A DNA stretch of 11,843 bases. Source: JAAAPF01 sp964481035 (lineage in GTDB: Bacteria > Pseudomonadota > Alphaproteobacteria > Geminicoccales > Geminicoccaceae). Positions within the stretch are counted from its first letter, which is position 1; every line of letters begins with the position of its first letter. The translations under genes and the position numbers were made by a program. Shown piece by piece: positions 1 to 6,135 of the stretch. The DNA lies in assembly GCA_964481035.1 (NCBI GenBank), contig CAYZSE010000109.1, positions 1 through 11,843 of the forward strand. Direction: 5' to 3'. The notes beneath the pieces were generated by a model. It did no database searches. It was not told the DNA's origin and worked only from the letters and a program-made list of their open reading frames with translations.

Positions 1-239
1 CCGCTGCGGCCGTCGGCGTCACCGATCCGAACCGGGTGGTCGTCGTCGGCGACGGCCTGCCGACCGACATCGAGGGAGCCAACGCCTTCGGGGCTAGAAG
101 TGTCCTGATCACCCGTGGCATCCACGCCCGCGATCTGGGTATCGAGCCCGGAACCGAGGCGCCGGCGCACGCGCTGGCGGCGCTCTTGGAGGGCCATTCG
201 GCGCGGCCCGACTACGTGATGGGAACGCTCAGGTGGTAG
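1..239 (+). CDS. HAD-superfamily hydrolase, class IIA (TIGR01459-like), C-terminal part
   Basis: The gene enters from the left edge; the first full codon is at position 3, and only about 78 C-terminal residues are visible. They contain GDGLPTDIEGANAFG, the HAD motif IV region in which acidic residues coordinate the catalytic Mg2+, followed by SVLITRGIH and a C-terminus ending PDYVMGTLRW. The Gly-Asp-x-x-x-Thr-Asp spacing, the Gly-Ala-Asn following it and the Trp ending are typical of the TIGR01459 group of class IIA HAD proteins (NagD-like), which are soluble phosphatases of mostly unknown substrate. The nucleophile Asp and cap domain lie outside the window, so substrate and integrity cannot be judged. 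The stop at 237-239 overlaps the GTG start of the lysyl-tRNA synthetase gene by 7 nt, so the two are probably co-transcribed and translationally coupled. Family assignment is good; the exact function is unknown. Confidence 0.85.
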   Translation, partial: AAAVGVTDPNRVVVVGDGLPTDIEGANAFGARSVLITRGIHARDLGIEPGTEAPAHALAALLEGHSARPDYVMGTLRW

Positions 240-1870
240 CCGGGGCGCCCGCCGGGGCCGGGGCGGAAACGACGGACGACGTGCCGGCGCTGCTGGCCGA
301 GGCGAAGGTGTGGTGCGCCGTCGAGGCGCAGCACCTCGCCGAGCGCCTCGCGGGCGAGCAGCCCCGGCGGCCGGTTCTGTTCGAGACCGGCTACGGGCCT
401 TCGGGCCTGCCGCACATAGGCACCTTCGGCGAGGTCTTCCGCACGACCATGGTGCGTCGGGCGTTCGCCAAGCTGACCGGTTGGCCGACCCGGCTCGTCG
501 CCTTCTCCGACGACATGGACGGCCTCAGGAAGATCCCCGACAACATCCCCAACCCGGAGCTCGTCCGCCCGCACCTCAACAAGCCGCTCACCGACATTCC
601 CGATCCGTTCGGCGAGGCGGAGAGCTACGGCCATCACATGAACGCGCGGCTGCGGCGCTTCCTCGACGCCTTCGGCTTCGCCTACGAGTTCCAGAGCGCC
701 ACGGCCGCCTATCGCTCCGGCATGTTCAACGAGAAGCTGTTGCTGCTGCTCGAGCGGCACGAGGCGATCCGCCGGATCGTTCTGCCCATCCTCGGCCCCG
801 AGCGGCGCGCGACCTACAGCCCCATCTTGCCGGTCTGCCCGACCACCGGCCGCGTCCTCCAGGTGCCGCTCGACGAGGTGCACCCTGCCCGCGGCAGCGT
901 CGTCTATACCGATCCGGACAGCGGCAAGCCGGTCGAGGTGCCCGTGACCGACGGCCATTGCAAGCTGCAGTGGCGCGCCGACTGGGCACTCCGCTGGGCG
1001 GCGCTCGGCGTCGACTACGAGATGTACGGCAAGGACCTGATCGACAGCGCCAAGATTTCGGCGAAGATCTGCCGCCATCTCGGCGGCGCGGCGCCGCAGA
1101 GCCTCACCTACGAGCTCTTCCTCGACGAGCAGGGCCACAAGATCTCCAAGTCCATCGGCAACGGGCTGACCGTCGACGAGTGGCTCACCTACGGCACCAA
1201 GAGCAGCCTCGGGCTGTTCATGTTCCAATCGCCGAAAAAGGCGAAGCGGCTGTTCTTCGACGTCATCCCCAGGACGGTCGACGAGTACGAGAGCTTGCGG
1301 GTGCGCTACGGTGAGCAGACGCCCGACCAGCGGATCAACAACCCGCTCTGGCACATGCACGACGGCCAGCCGCCGACGGACGACGTGCCCGTCACCTACA
1401 CCATGCTCTTGAACCTCGCCTCGGTGGCGAACGCCGAGGAGCCGTCGGTGCTCTGGGGCTTCATCCGCGCCTACGCGCCGGACGCCACGCCCGCGAACCA
1501 TCCGCGGCTCGACGAGGAGGTGGGGCTCGCCATCGCCTATGTCCGCGACTTCGTGAAGCCGGCCAAGCGCTACCGGCGGCCGAGCGAGGAGGAGCGGGCG
1601 GCGATCGCCGAGCTCGAGGCGCACCTCGCCGCCACGCCCGAGGGCACCGACGGCGAGAGCCTGCAGAACGAGGTCTACGAGATCGGCAAGCGGCACGGCT
1701 TCGCCAACCTGCGGGATTGGTTCAAGGCGCTCTACGAGGTCCTGCTCGGCCAGAGCGAGGGCCCGCGCATGGGCTCGTTCTTCGCGCTCTACGGGGTGGC
1801 CAACAGCCGCGAGCTCGTCCGGCGCGCGCTCGCGGGCGAGCTCGTCGCCGCGGGTGACGCGACGGAATGA
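233..1870 (+). CDS. lysS: Lysyl-tRNA synthetase, class I
   Basis: A cytoplasmic enzyme of 545 residues that charges tRNA-Lys with lysine using ATP. It is the class I (Rossmann-fold) form typical of archaea and a minority of bacteria, including many alphaproteobacteria, and not the common class II LysRS. The sequence shows the two class I signatures: GPSGLPHIGTFGE (HIGH-like HIGT at residues 61-64) and KISKSIGNG (KMSKS-like, 303-307). The C-terminal part, to about residue 530, is alpha-helical, as expected of the anticodon-binding region. The length matches the family (about 510-550). The GTG at 233 is the first usable start; GGGA lies 8 nt upstream and the frame overlaps the HAD gene by 7 nt. 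A GTG at 281 is an alternative that would still keep the whole catalytic domain. Its stop overlaps the rsmB start as ATGA (1867-1870). In the literature this class is named lysS or lysK. Confidence 0.96.
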   Translation: MVAGAPAGAGAETTDDVPALLAEAKVWCAVEAQHLAERLAGEQPRRPVLFETGYGPSGLPHIGTFGEVFRTTMVRRAFAKLTGWPTRLVAFSDDMDGLRKIPDNIPNPELVRPHLNKPLTDIPDPFGEAESYGHHMNARLRRFLDAFGFAYEFQSATAAYRSGMFNEKLLLLLERHEAIRRIVLPILGPERRATYSPILPVCPTTGRVLQVPLDEVHPARGSVVYTDPDSGKPVEVPVTDGHCKLQWRADWALRWAALGVDYEMYGKDLIDSAKISAKICRHLGGAAPQSLTYELFLDEQGHKISKSIGNGLTVDEWLTYGTKSSLGLFMFQSPKKAKRLFFDVIPRTVDEYESLRVRYGEQTPDQRINNPLWHMHDGQPPTDDVPVTYTMLLNLASVANAEEPSVLWGFIRAYAPDATPANHPRLDEEVGLAIAYVRDFVKPAKRYRRPSEEERAAIAELEAHLAATPEGTDGESLQNEVYEIGKRHGFANLRDWFKALYEVLLGQSEGPRMGSFFALYGVANSRELVRRALAGELVAAGDATE

Positions 1871-3168
1871 CGGCGGCGGCGCCGAAGCGCGCAGCCCCCC
1901 TCGAGCCCAAGGACCGCGCCCGCGGCGTGGCCCTCGCCACCCTCGACGACGTGCTCGGCCGACCGCCGGCGCGGCTCGACGCGGCTTTCGCCGCCCGCGC
2001 CGAGGCGGCGGGGCTCGCCGGCCGCGACCGCGCCTTCGCGCGGCTCCTCGCCACGGCCGCGCTGCGGCGCAAGGGTCAGCTCGACGTTCTGCTCGCGCGC
2101 TACGTGCGCTACCTGCCCGACGCGCTGACGGCGCAGAACCTCCTCCGCCTGGGTGCGGTGCAGCTCCTCGCCCTCGACACGCCGGCGCATGCGGCGGTGG
2201 CGACCACCGTGGCCCTCGCCCGGGCGAGACGCCGCCCCGAGGCCGGCCTCGTCAACGCCGTCCTGAGGAAGCTCGCCGCCGAGCGACCCGCCTGGCCCGC
2301 GAGCGAGAGGGCGCTGCCGGGCTGGCTCTGGCGGCGCTGGCGGCAGGCCCATGGCGAGGAGGCCGCGCGGGCCCTTGTCGAGGCCCAGCTCGCCGAGCCG
2401 CCGCTCGACCTCACGGTACGCCGCGATCGGACGGGCTGGGCCGAGCGGCTCGGCGGCCGCTCGATCGGCCCGCAGTCGGTGCGGCTGGAGCACGCCGGTG
2501 CCGTCACCGAGCTCGAGGGCTTTGCCGCCGGTGCCTGGTGGATCCAGGACGTGGCGGCGACGCTGCCGGTGGCGACGCTCGGCGACCTTCGCGGTCGCGC
2601 CGTGCTCGACGCCGGCGCGGCGCCGGGGGGCAAGACGGCCCAGCTCGCCGCCGCCGGGGCCGCCGTCACCGCCCTCGACGTCGATACCGCCCGCCTCGAG
2701 CTGGTGACCGCCAATCTCGCGCGGCTGGGGCTGCAGGCCGAGCTCGTCGAGGCCGATCTCGCGACCTGGCCGGGCGAGCCGCGGTTCGATGTCGTGCTGC
2801 TCGACGCGCCGTGCTCGGCCACCGGCACCATCCGCCGCCACCCCGACATTCCCTGGCACCGCTCCGCCGCCGACATCCGCAGCCAGGCGGCGCTGCAGCG
2901 CGGGCTGCTCGACGCTGCCGCCCGGCTCGTTCGCCCCGGCGGGCGGCTGGTCTTCGCCACCTGCTCGCTCGAGCCCGAGGAGGGCGAGGACCTCGTGGCG
3001 GGCTGGCTGCGGGCGGCCCCCGGCTGGCGGCCGGTCGCCGCGCGCGTCGCGCCGCCCGGCGAGCTCGGCGTGCTGAGACGCGGCGAGGGGGCGTTCCGGA
3101 CCTTGCCGTCGGCGATCGCGGGCGGCATGGACGGCTTCTATTTCGCGCATCTCGAAAGGCAGGCTTGA
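1867..3168 (+). CDS. rsmB: 16S rRNA m5C methyltransferase RsmB (NOL1/NOP2/Sun family)
   Basis: A 433-residue SAM-dependent RNA cytosine-C5 methyltransferase. RsmB methylates C967 of 16S rRNA (E. coli numbering). The N-terminal part, about residues 15-145, looks like the NusB-type helical RNA-binding domain, with the Arg-rich segment RDRAFARLLATAALRRKGQL. The C-terminal half is the Rossmann methyltransferase: SAM-binding motif I DAGAAPGGKTAQL (from residue 248), motif IV DAPCSATG (Cys316, which releases the product) and motif VI ATCSLEPEEGED (Cys366, the attacking nucleophile). NusB-like domain plus both Cys motifs distinguishes RsmB from RsmF and from shorter family members. The ATG start overlaps the synthetase stop by 4 nt, with no strong Shine-Dalgarno, which points to translational coupling. 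purH follows after 2 nt. It may be slightly diverged in target, but the family is certain. Confidence 0.95.
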   Translation: MTAAAPKRAAPLEPKDRARGVALATLDDVLGRPPARLDAAFAARAEAAGLAGRDRAFARLLATAALRRKGQLDVLLARYVRYLPDALTAQNLLRLGAVQLLALDTPAHAAVATTVALARARRRPEAGLVNAVLRKLAAERPAWPASERALPGWLWRRWRQAHGEEAARALVEAQLAEPPLDLTVRRDRTGWAERLGGRSIGPQSVRLEHAGAVTELEGFAAGAWWIQDVAATLPVATLGDLRGRAVLDAGAAPGGKTAQLAAAGAAVTALDVDTARLELVTANLARLGLQAELVEADLATWPGEPRFDVVLLDAPCSATGTIRRHPDIPWHRSAADIRSQAALQRGLLDAAARLVRPGGRLVFATCSLEPEEGEDLVAGWLRAAPGWRPVAARVAPPGELGVLRRGEGAFRTLPSAIAGGMDGFYFAHLERQA

Positions 3169-3170
3169 TC

Positions 3171-4712
3171 ATGTCCGCTCCCGGCAAGCGCGCGCTGCTC
3201 TCGGTGTCCGACAAGGCGGGGCTCGTGCCCTTCGCCCGGGCGCTCGCCGCCCGCGGCTTCACCCTCGTCTCGACCGGCGGGACCGGCAAGGCGCTGCGCG
3301 CGGCCGGCCTCGACGTCGTCGACGTCGGCACGCTCACCGGCTACGGCGAGTTTCTCCACGGGCGGGTCAAGACCCTGCACCCGGCCGTCCACGGCGGTAT
3401 CCTCGCGCGGCAAGACGACGGCACCCACATGGCCGAGCTCAGGGCCCGCGAGATCGCCCCCTTCGCGCTCGTCGTCGTCAACCTCTACCCCTTCCGCGAG
3501 GCCGTGGCGTCGGGCGCGGGCGCCGACGAGATCATCGAGACCATCGACATCGGCGGGCCGGCGATGGTCCGCGCGGCGGCCAAGAACTTCGGCTCGCTCG
3601 GCGTCGTCACCGACCCCGCCGACTACGAGCGCTGCCTCGAGGCGATGGACGACGCCGGCCACCTTCCGGCCGAGCTGCGCCGCGAGCTCGCGGCCAAGGC
3701 GTTCGCCCACACCGCCGCCTACGACGCCGCCATCGCCGGCTGGTTCCAGGCCGGCGCGGGCGAGGTTCTGCCGGAGACACTGCTCGTCGCGGCGCATCGG
3801 GCGCAGCGCTGCCGCTACGGCGAGAACCCGCACCAGGACGCGGCCGTCTATCGGCTCGAGGGTGCTACGGCAGGCCTGGTCGACGCCGAGCAGCTGCAGG
3901 GCAAGGAGCTCTCCTACAACAACCTCGCCGACGCGGATGCCGCCTGGGCGCTGGTCGAGGACCTCGAGCGGCCGGGGCTCGCCATCATCAAGCACGGCAA
4001 CCCCTGCGGCGTAGCGGTGGCCGACACGCTGGCGGCGGCCTGGCATCGAGCCCTCGCCTGCGATCCGAGCAGCGCCTTCGGCGGTATCATCGCCGTCAAC
4101 CGGCCGCTCGACGTCGCCCTCGCCGAGCTCGTGGCGCCGCATTTCGCCGAGGTGGTCATCGCCCCCGAGGTGACCGAGGCGGCGCGCGTCATCCTGGCGG
4201 CGAAGACCGCGCTCAGGGTGCTGGCAGTATCGGCGGGCGGTGGGCCCGACCCGCGTGTGCTGCGCTCGGTCGCGGGCGGGCTGCTCGTCCAGGCGCCGGA
4301 CACGGCGACGCCCGACGCCGACCGCTGGCGCGTGGTGACGAGGCGAGCGCCGAGCGCGGCGGAGGTGGCCGATCTCGTCTTCGCCCAGACCATCGCCAAG
4401 CACGTCAAGTCGAACGCCATCGTCCTCGCCCGCGAGGGCGCCACCGTCGGCATCGGCGCCGGCCAGATGAGCCGCGTCGACAGCGTGCGGATCGCCGCCC
4501 GGAAGGCCGCCGAGGGGCCGGGCGCCAAGCCGTGCGTGTGCGGCTCGGACGCCTTCTTCCCGTTTCCCGACGGGCTGGAGGCGGCGGTGACCGCCGGCGC
4601 CACGGCGGTGATCCAGCCGGGCGGCAGCCGCCGCGACGACGAGGTGATCGTCGCCGCCGATCGGCTCGGCGTCGCCATGGTCTTCACCGGCACCCGCCAC
4701 TTCCGCCACTGA
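3171..4712 (+). CDS. purH: Bifunctional AICAR formyltransferase / IMP cyclohydrolase
   Basis: A 513-residue protein catalysing the last two steps of de novo purine synthesis: formylation of AICAR by 10-formyl-THF, then ring closure to IMP. The N-terminal MGS-like cyclohydrolase domain (about 1-150) shows LLSVSDKAGL, STGGT (34-38) and GRVKTLHPAVHGG (Lys67). The formyltransferase domain (about 190-513) shows RYGENPHQ, GKELSYNN, IIKHGNPCG with the catalytic Lys274-His275 pair, SSAFGGIIA, GIGAGQMSR and the near-terminal IQPGGSRRD. It ends FTGTRHFRH, the usual family C-terminus. Length is normal and no motif is broken. The ATG at 3171 follows the rsmB stop by 2 nt, with a GAAAGG Shine-Dalgarno at 3154-3159 inside rsmB. 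The last 29 nt overlap the convergent DUF218 gene. Confidence 0.98.
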   Translation: MSAPGKRALLSVSDKAGLVPFARALAARGFTLVSTGGTGKALRAAGLDVVDVGTLTGYGEFLHGRVKTLHPAVHGGILARQDDGTHMAELRAREIAPFALVVVNLYPFREAVASGAGADEIIETIDIGGPAMVRAAAKNFGSLGVVTDPADYERCLEAMDDAGHLPAELRRELAAKAFAHTAAYDAAIAGWFQAGAGEVLPETLLVAAHRAQRCRYGENPHQDAAVYRLEGATAGLVDAEQLQGKELSYNNLADADAAWALVEDLERPGLAIIKHGNPCGVAVADTLAAAWHRALACDPSSAFGGIIAVNRPLDVALAELVAPHFAEVVIAPEVTEAARVILAAKTALRVLAVSAGGGPDPRVLRSVAGGLLVQAPDTATPDADRWRVVTRRAPSAAEVADLVFAQTIAKHVKSNAIVLAREGATVGIGAGQMSRVDSVRIAARKAAEGPGAKPCVCGSDAFFPFPDGLEAAVTAGATAVIQPGGSRRDDEVIVAADRLGVAMVFTGTRHFRH

Positions 4713-5316
4713 GCCGCAGGGCGAGCGCGCGCAAGGCGTAGACGGGCAGGCCCAGAACCTCGCGCAGGCGTGGCCAGAGCCGCGGCTCGCCGGATGGTGG
4801 CGGCCAAGCCAGCCGCGCCCGGACGCCGTGTCCCCAGAGCGCCAGCCAGGCACGTGGCGCGTGATAGCGCTCGGTCACGGCGACGACGTGCATCGACCCG
4901 TGGGTGTCGAGCCATCGAGCGACGAATTCGGCGGTCGCCATCGTCGTCGCCGCCCGGTCGTCGAGGTGGATGCGCGAAGCCGGCACGCCGGCGTCTTGGA
5001 GACTAGCGCGCATGACGGCGGCCTCGCTTGGAGGATGCCGGCCGAGGCCGCCGCTCGCGACGACCGCGTCCACCGTTCCGTTGCGCCAGAGGGTCGCCGC
5101 GTGCTCGGTGCGGCGTCGCAGCGCCGGGCTCGCGACACCACCGGGTCTGACGGCTGCACCGAAGACGACAGCCACTCGCCAAGTGACCCGAACTGTGTCA
5201 CCGTCACTGGCTTGCACAAGCAAAACAACGCGCAGGGCGGCGAGCATGGCCATGCCAACAACGACAACGAAGCCGAACGCAGCGGCGAGCGCACCGCCCG
5301 CGAAGATGAAGCGCAA
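4684..5316 (-). CDS. DUF218 (SanA/YdcF/ElyC-like) membrane-anchored protein
   Basis: A 210-residue DUF218 protein as called. The domain runs from about residue 47 (VAVVFGAAV) to 195. Family landmarks visible are VASGGLG (86-92), PSEAAVM (Glu97), LDDRAATTMATAE (118-130, acidic then Thr-rich) and VTERYHAPRAW (147-157). Residues 3-34 are almost uninterruptedly hydrophobic, with Arg2 in front, consistent with one membrane anchor and the domain in the periplasm, as in SanA. DUF218 proteins are tied to envelope integrity in enterobacteria (SanA, ElyC), but their reaction is not established. The start is uncertain. The TTG at 5314-5316 gives the full membrane segment but has no good Shine-Dalgarno. 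Met22 and Met24 (ATGs at 5251-5253 and 5245-5247) would truncate the helix, and GTG at 5173-5175 would leave only the domain. Codons before residue 48 are less GC-rich at third positions than the rest. The 3' end overlaps purH by 29 nt, tail to tail. Confidence 0.85.
   Translation of the reverse strand: MRFIFAGGALAAAFGFVVVVGMAMLAALRVVLLVQASDGDTVRVTWRVAVVFGAAVRPGGVASPALRRRTEHAATLWRNGTVDAVVASGGLGRHPPSEAAVMRASLQDAGVPASRIHLDDRAATTMATAEFVARWLDTHGSMHVVAVTERYHAPRAWLALWGHGVRARLAWPPPSGEPRLWPRLREVLGLPVYALRALALRLSGGSGGCR
5234..5237 (+). promoter_or_regulatory. Shine-Dalgarno AGGG deciding the PPK2 start
   Basis: AGGG within GCAGGGCGG lies 8 nt before the ATG at 5246. The alternative ATG at 5306 is preceded by GCCCGCGAAG, without a clear match to anti-SD. 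This favours 5246 but does not prove it. Confidence 0.5.
5245..5254. repeat. Perfect palindrome CATGGCCATG at the head-to-head gene junction
   Basis: The 10 bases CATGGCCATG equal their own reverse complement. On the plus strand the two ATGs (5246, 5252) are the first and third codons of the proposed PPK2 frame. On the minus strand the two ATGs (5253, 5247) are Met22 and Met24 of the DUF218 frame. It may be chance in coding DNA, or a site with a role at the start of both genes. Confidence 0.6.
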
Positions 5317-6076
5317 GGTCTTCGAGGCGAGGCTCTACCAGCTGCAGGTCGAGCTCACCCGCCTGCAGGCCTGGGCCGTCGCTACCGGCGCGCGCATCAT
5401 CGTCGTCTTCGAGGGGCGCGACACCGCCGGCAAGGGCGGCGTCATCAGCCGCATCACGGCGCGGACGAGCCCGCGGGTGTTCAAGCACGTGGCGCTCCCC
5501 AAGCCGTCCGACCGCGAACGGACGCAGCTCTACATGCAACGCTACTTCGCCCATTTTCCGGCCGCCGGCGAGATCATCCTTTTCGACCGCTCCTGGTACA
5601 ACCGGGCCGGGGTCGAGCGGGTCATGGGCTTCTGCACGGCCGCGGAGACCGACCGCTTCCTCCGGCTGACGCCGGTGATCGAGCGTGAGCTCGTCGACCA
5701 AGGCGTCATCCTGCTCAAGTACTTTCTCGACGTCGGCCAGGAAGAGCAGCGCCGGCGCTTCGAGGCGCGAATAGAAGATCCGCTCAAGCACTGGAAGCTG
5801 AGCCCGATGGACACGGAGTCCGTCCGGCGCTGGTGGGACTACACGCGGGCCTATCAGGAAATGATCGCGCGGACCGACAGTCCCCAGGCACCCTGGTATC
5901 TCGTGCCGGCGGACGACAAGCGCCGCGCCCGGCTCAACCTCATCAGCCATCTGCTCGAGCAGATCCCCTACGAGCGGGTCGAGCCGGACCTCCCCGCCAT
6001 GCCCGAGGCGCAGCATCGCCCCGACGGGATCGGCGACGGCCTGCCGACCACCCACGTCGTGCCTCAGCGGTTCTGA
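5246..6076 (+). CDS. ppk2: Polyphosphate kinase 2 (PPK2)
   Basis: A 276-residue cytoplasmic PPK2. This P-loop kinase family transfers phosphate between inorganic polyphosphate and nucleotides, commonly making GTP or ATP from NDP. Visible motifs are FEGRDTAGKGG (Walker A, 55-65, with the conserved Asp59), ILFDRSWYNRAGVERVMGF (Walker B region, 111-129) and the core segments KYFLDVGQEEQRRRFEAR and PWYLVPADDKRRARL. The single-domain length fits class I, but the subclass and nucleotide preference need comparison. I chose the ATG at 5246 because AGGG at 5234-5237 lies 8 nt upstream. It adds a low-complexity Thr/Ala/Pro segment of 20 residues before MKRKVFEARLYQLQ, where family homology usually begins. 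The ATG at 5306 is the alternative; it has no Shine-Dalgarno but nearly removes the overlap with the divergent DUF218 gene. The 3' end converges on the PBP gene. Confidence 0.95.
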   Translation: MAMPTTTTKPNAAASAPPAKMKRKVFEARLYQLQVELTRLQAWAVATGARIIVVFEGRDTAGKGGVISRITARTSPRVFKHVALPKPSDRERTQLYMQRYFAHFPAAGEIILFDRSWYNRAGVERVMGFCTAAETDRFLRLTPVIERELVDQGVILLKYFLDVGQEEQRRRFEARIEDPLKHWKLSPMDTESVRRWWDYTRAYQEMIARTDSPQAPWYLVPADDKRRARLNLISHLLEQIPYERVEPDLPAMPEAQHRPDGIGDGLPTTHVVPQRF

Positions 6077-6093
6077 GGGCTCTCGGGACAAGG

Positions 6094-6133
6094 CGGTGCG
6101 GGGGCCATTGCGTCGCCGCTCGCGGCCGCACCG
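6094..6133. terminator. Possible bidirectional hairpin terminator between PPK2 and PBP genes
   Basis: CGGTGCGG (6094-6101) is an exact inverted repeat of CCGCACCG (6126-6133), giving an 8-bp GC-rich stem around a 24-nt loop. It lies in the 59-nt space between the convergent stops at 6076 and 6136, where a shared terminator would be expected. There is no T-run on either side, so an intrinsic terminator of the classic kind is not shown. Confidence 0.3.
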
Positions 6134-6135
6134 GA

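Noticed and set aside
212..1696. 494-codon open frame antisense to the lysyl-tRNA synthetase gene
   Set aside because: A long antisense frame is expected in very GC-rich coding DNA. The product is Arg/Glu/Leu/Val-rich with no domain motif, while the plus strand carries intact HIGT and KISKS motifs.
1789..4853. Two long minus-strand open frames (453 and 571 codons) opposite rsmB and purH
   Set aside because: They mirror well-conserved plus-strand genes, have low-complexity composition and show no recognisable motifs.
5211..5220. CTTGCACAAG, a short inverted repeat upstream of PPK2
   Set aside because: The four-base arms with a two-base centre are too short to be a meaningful hairpin or operator on their own.
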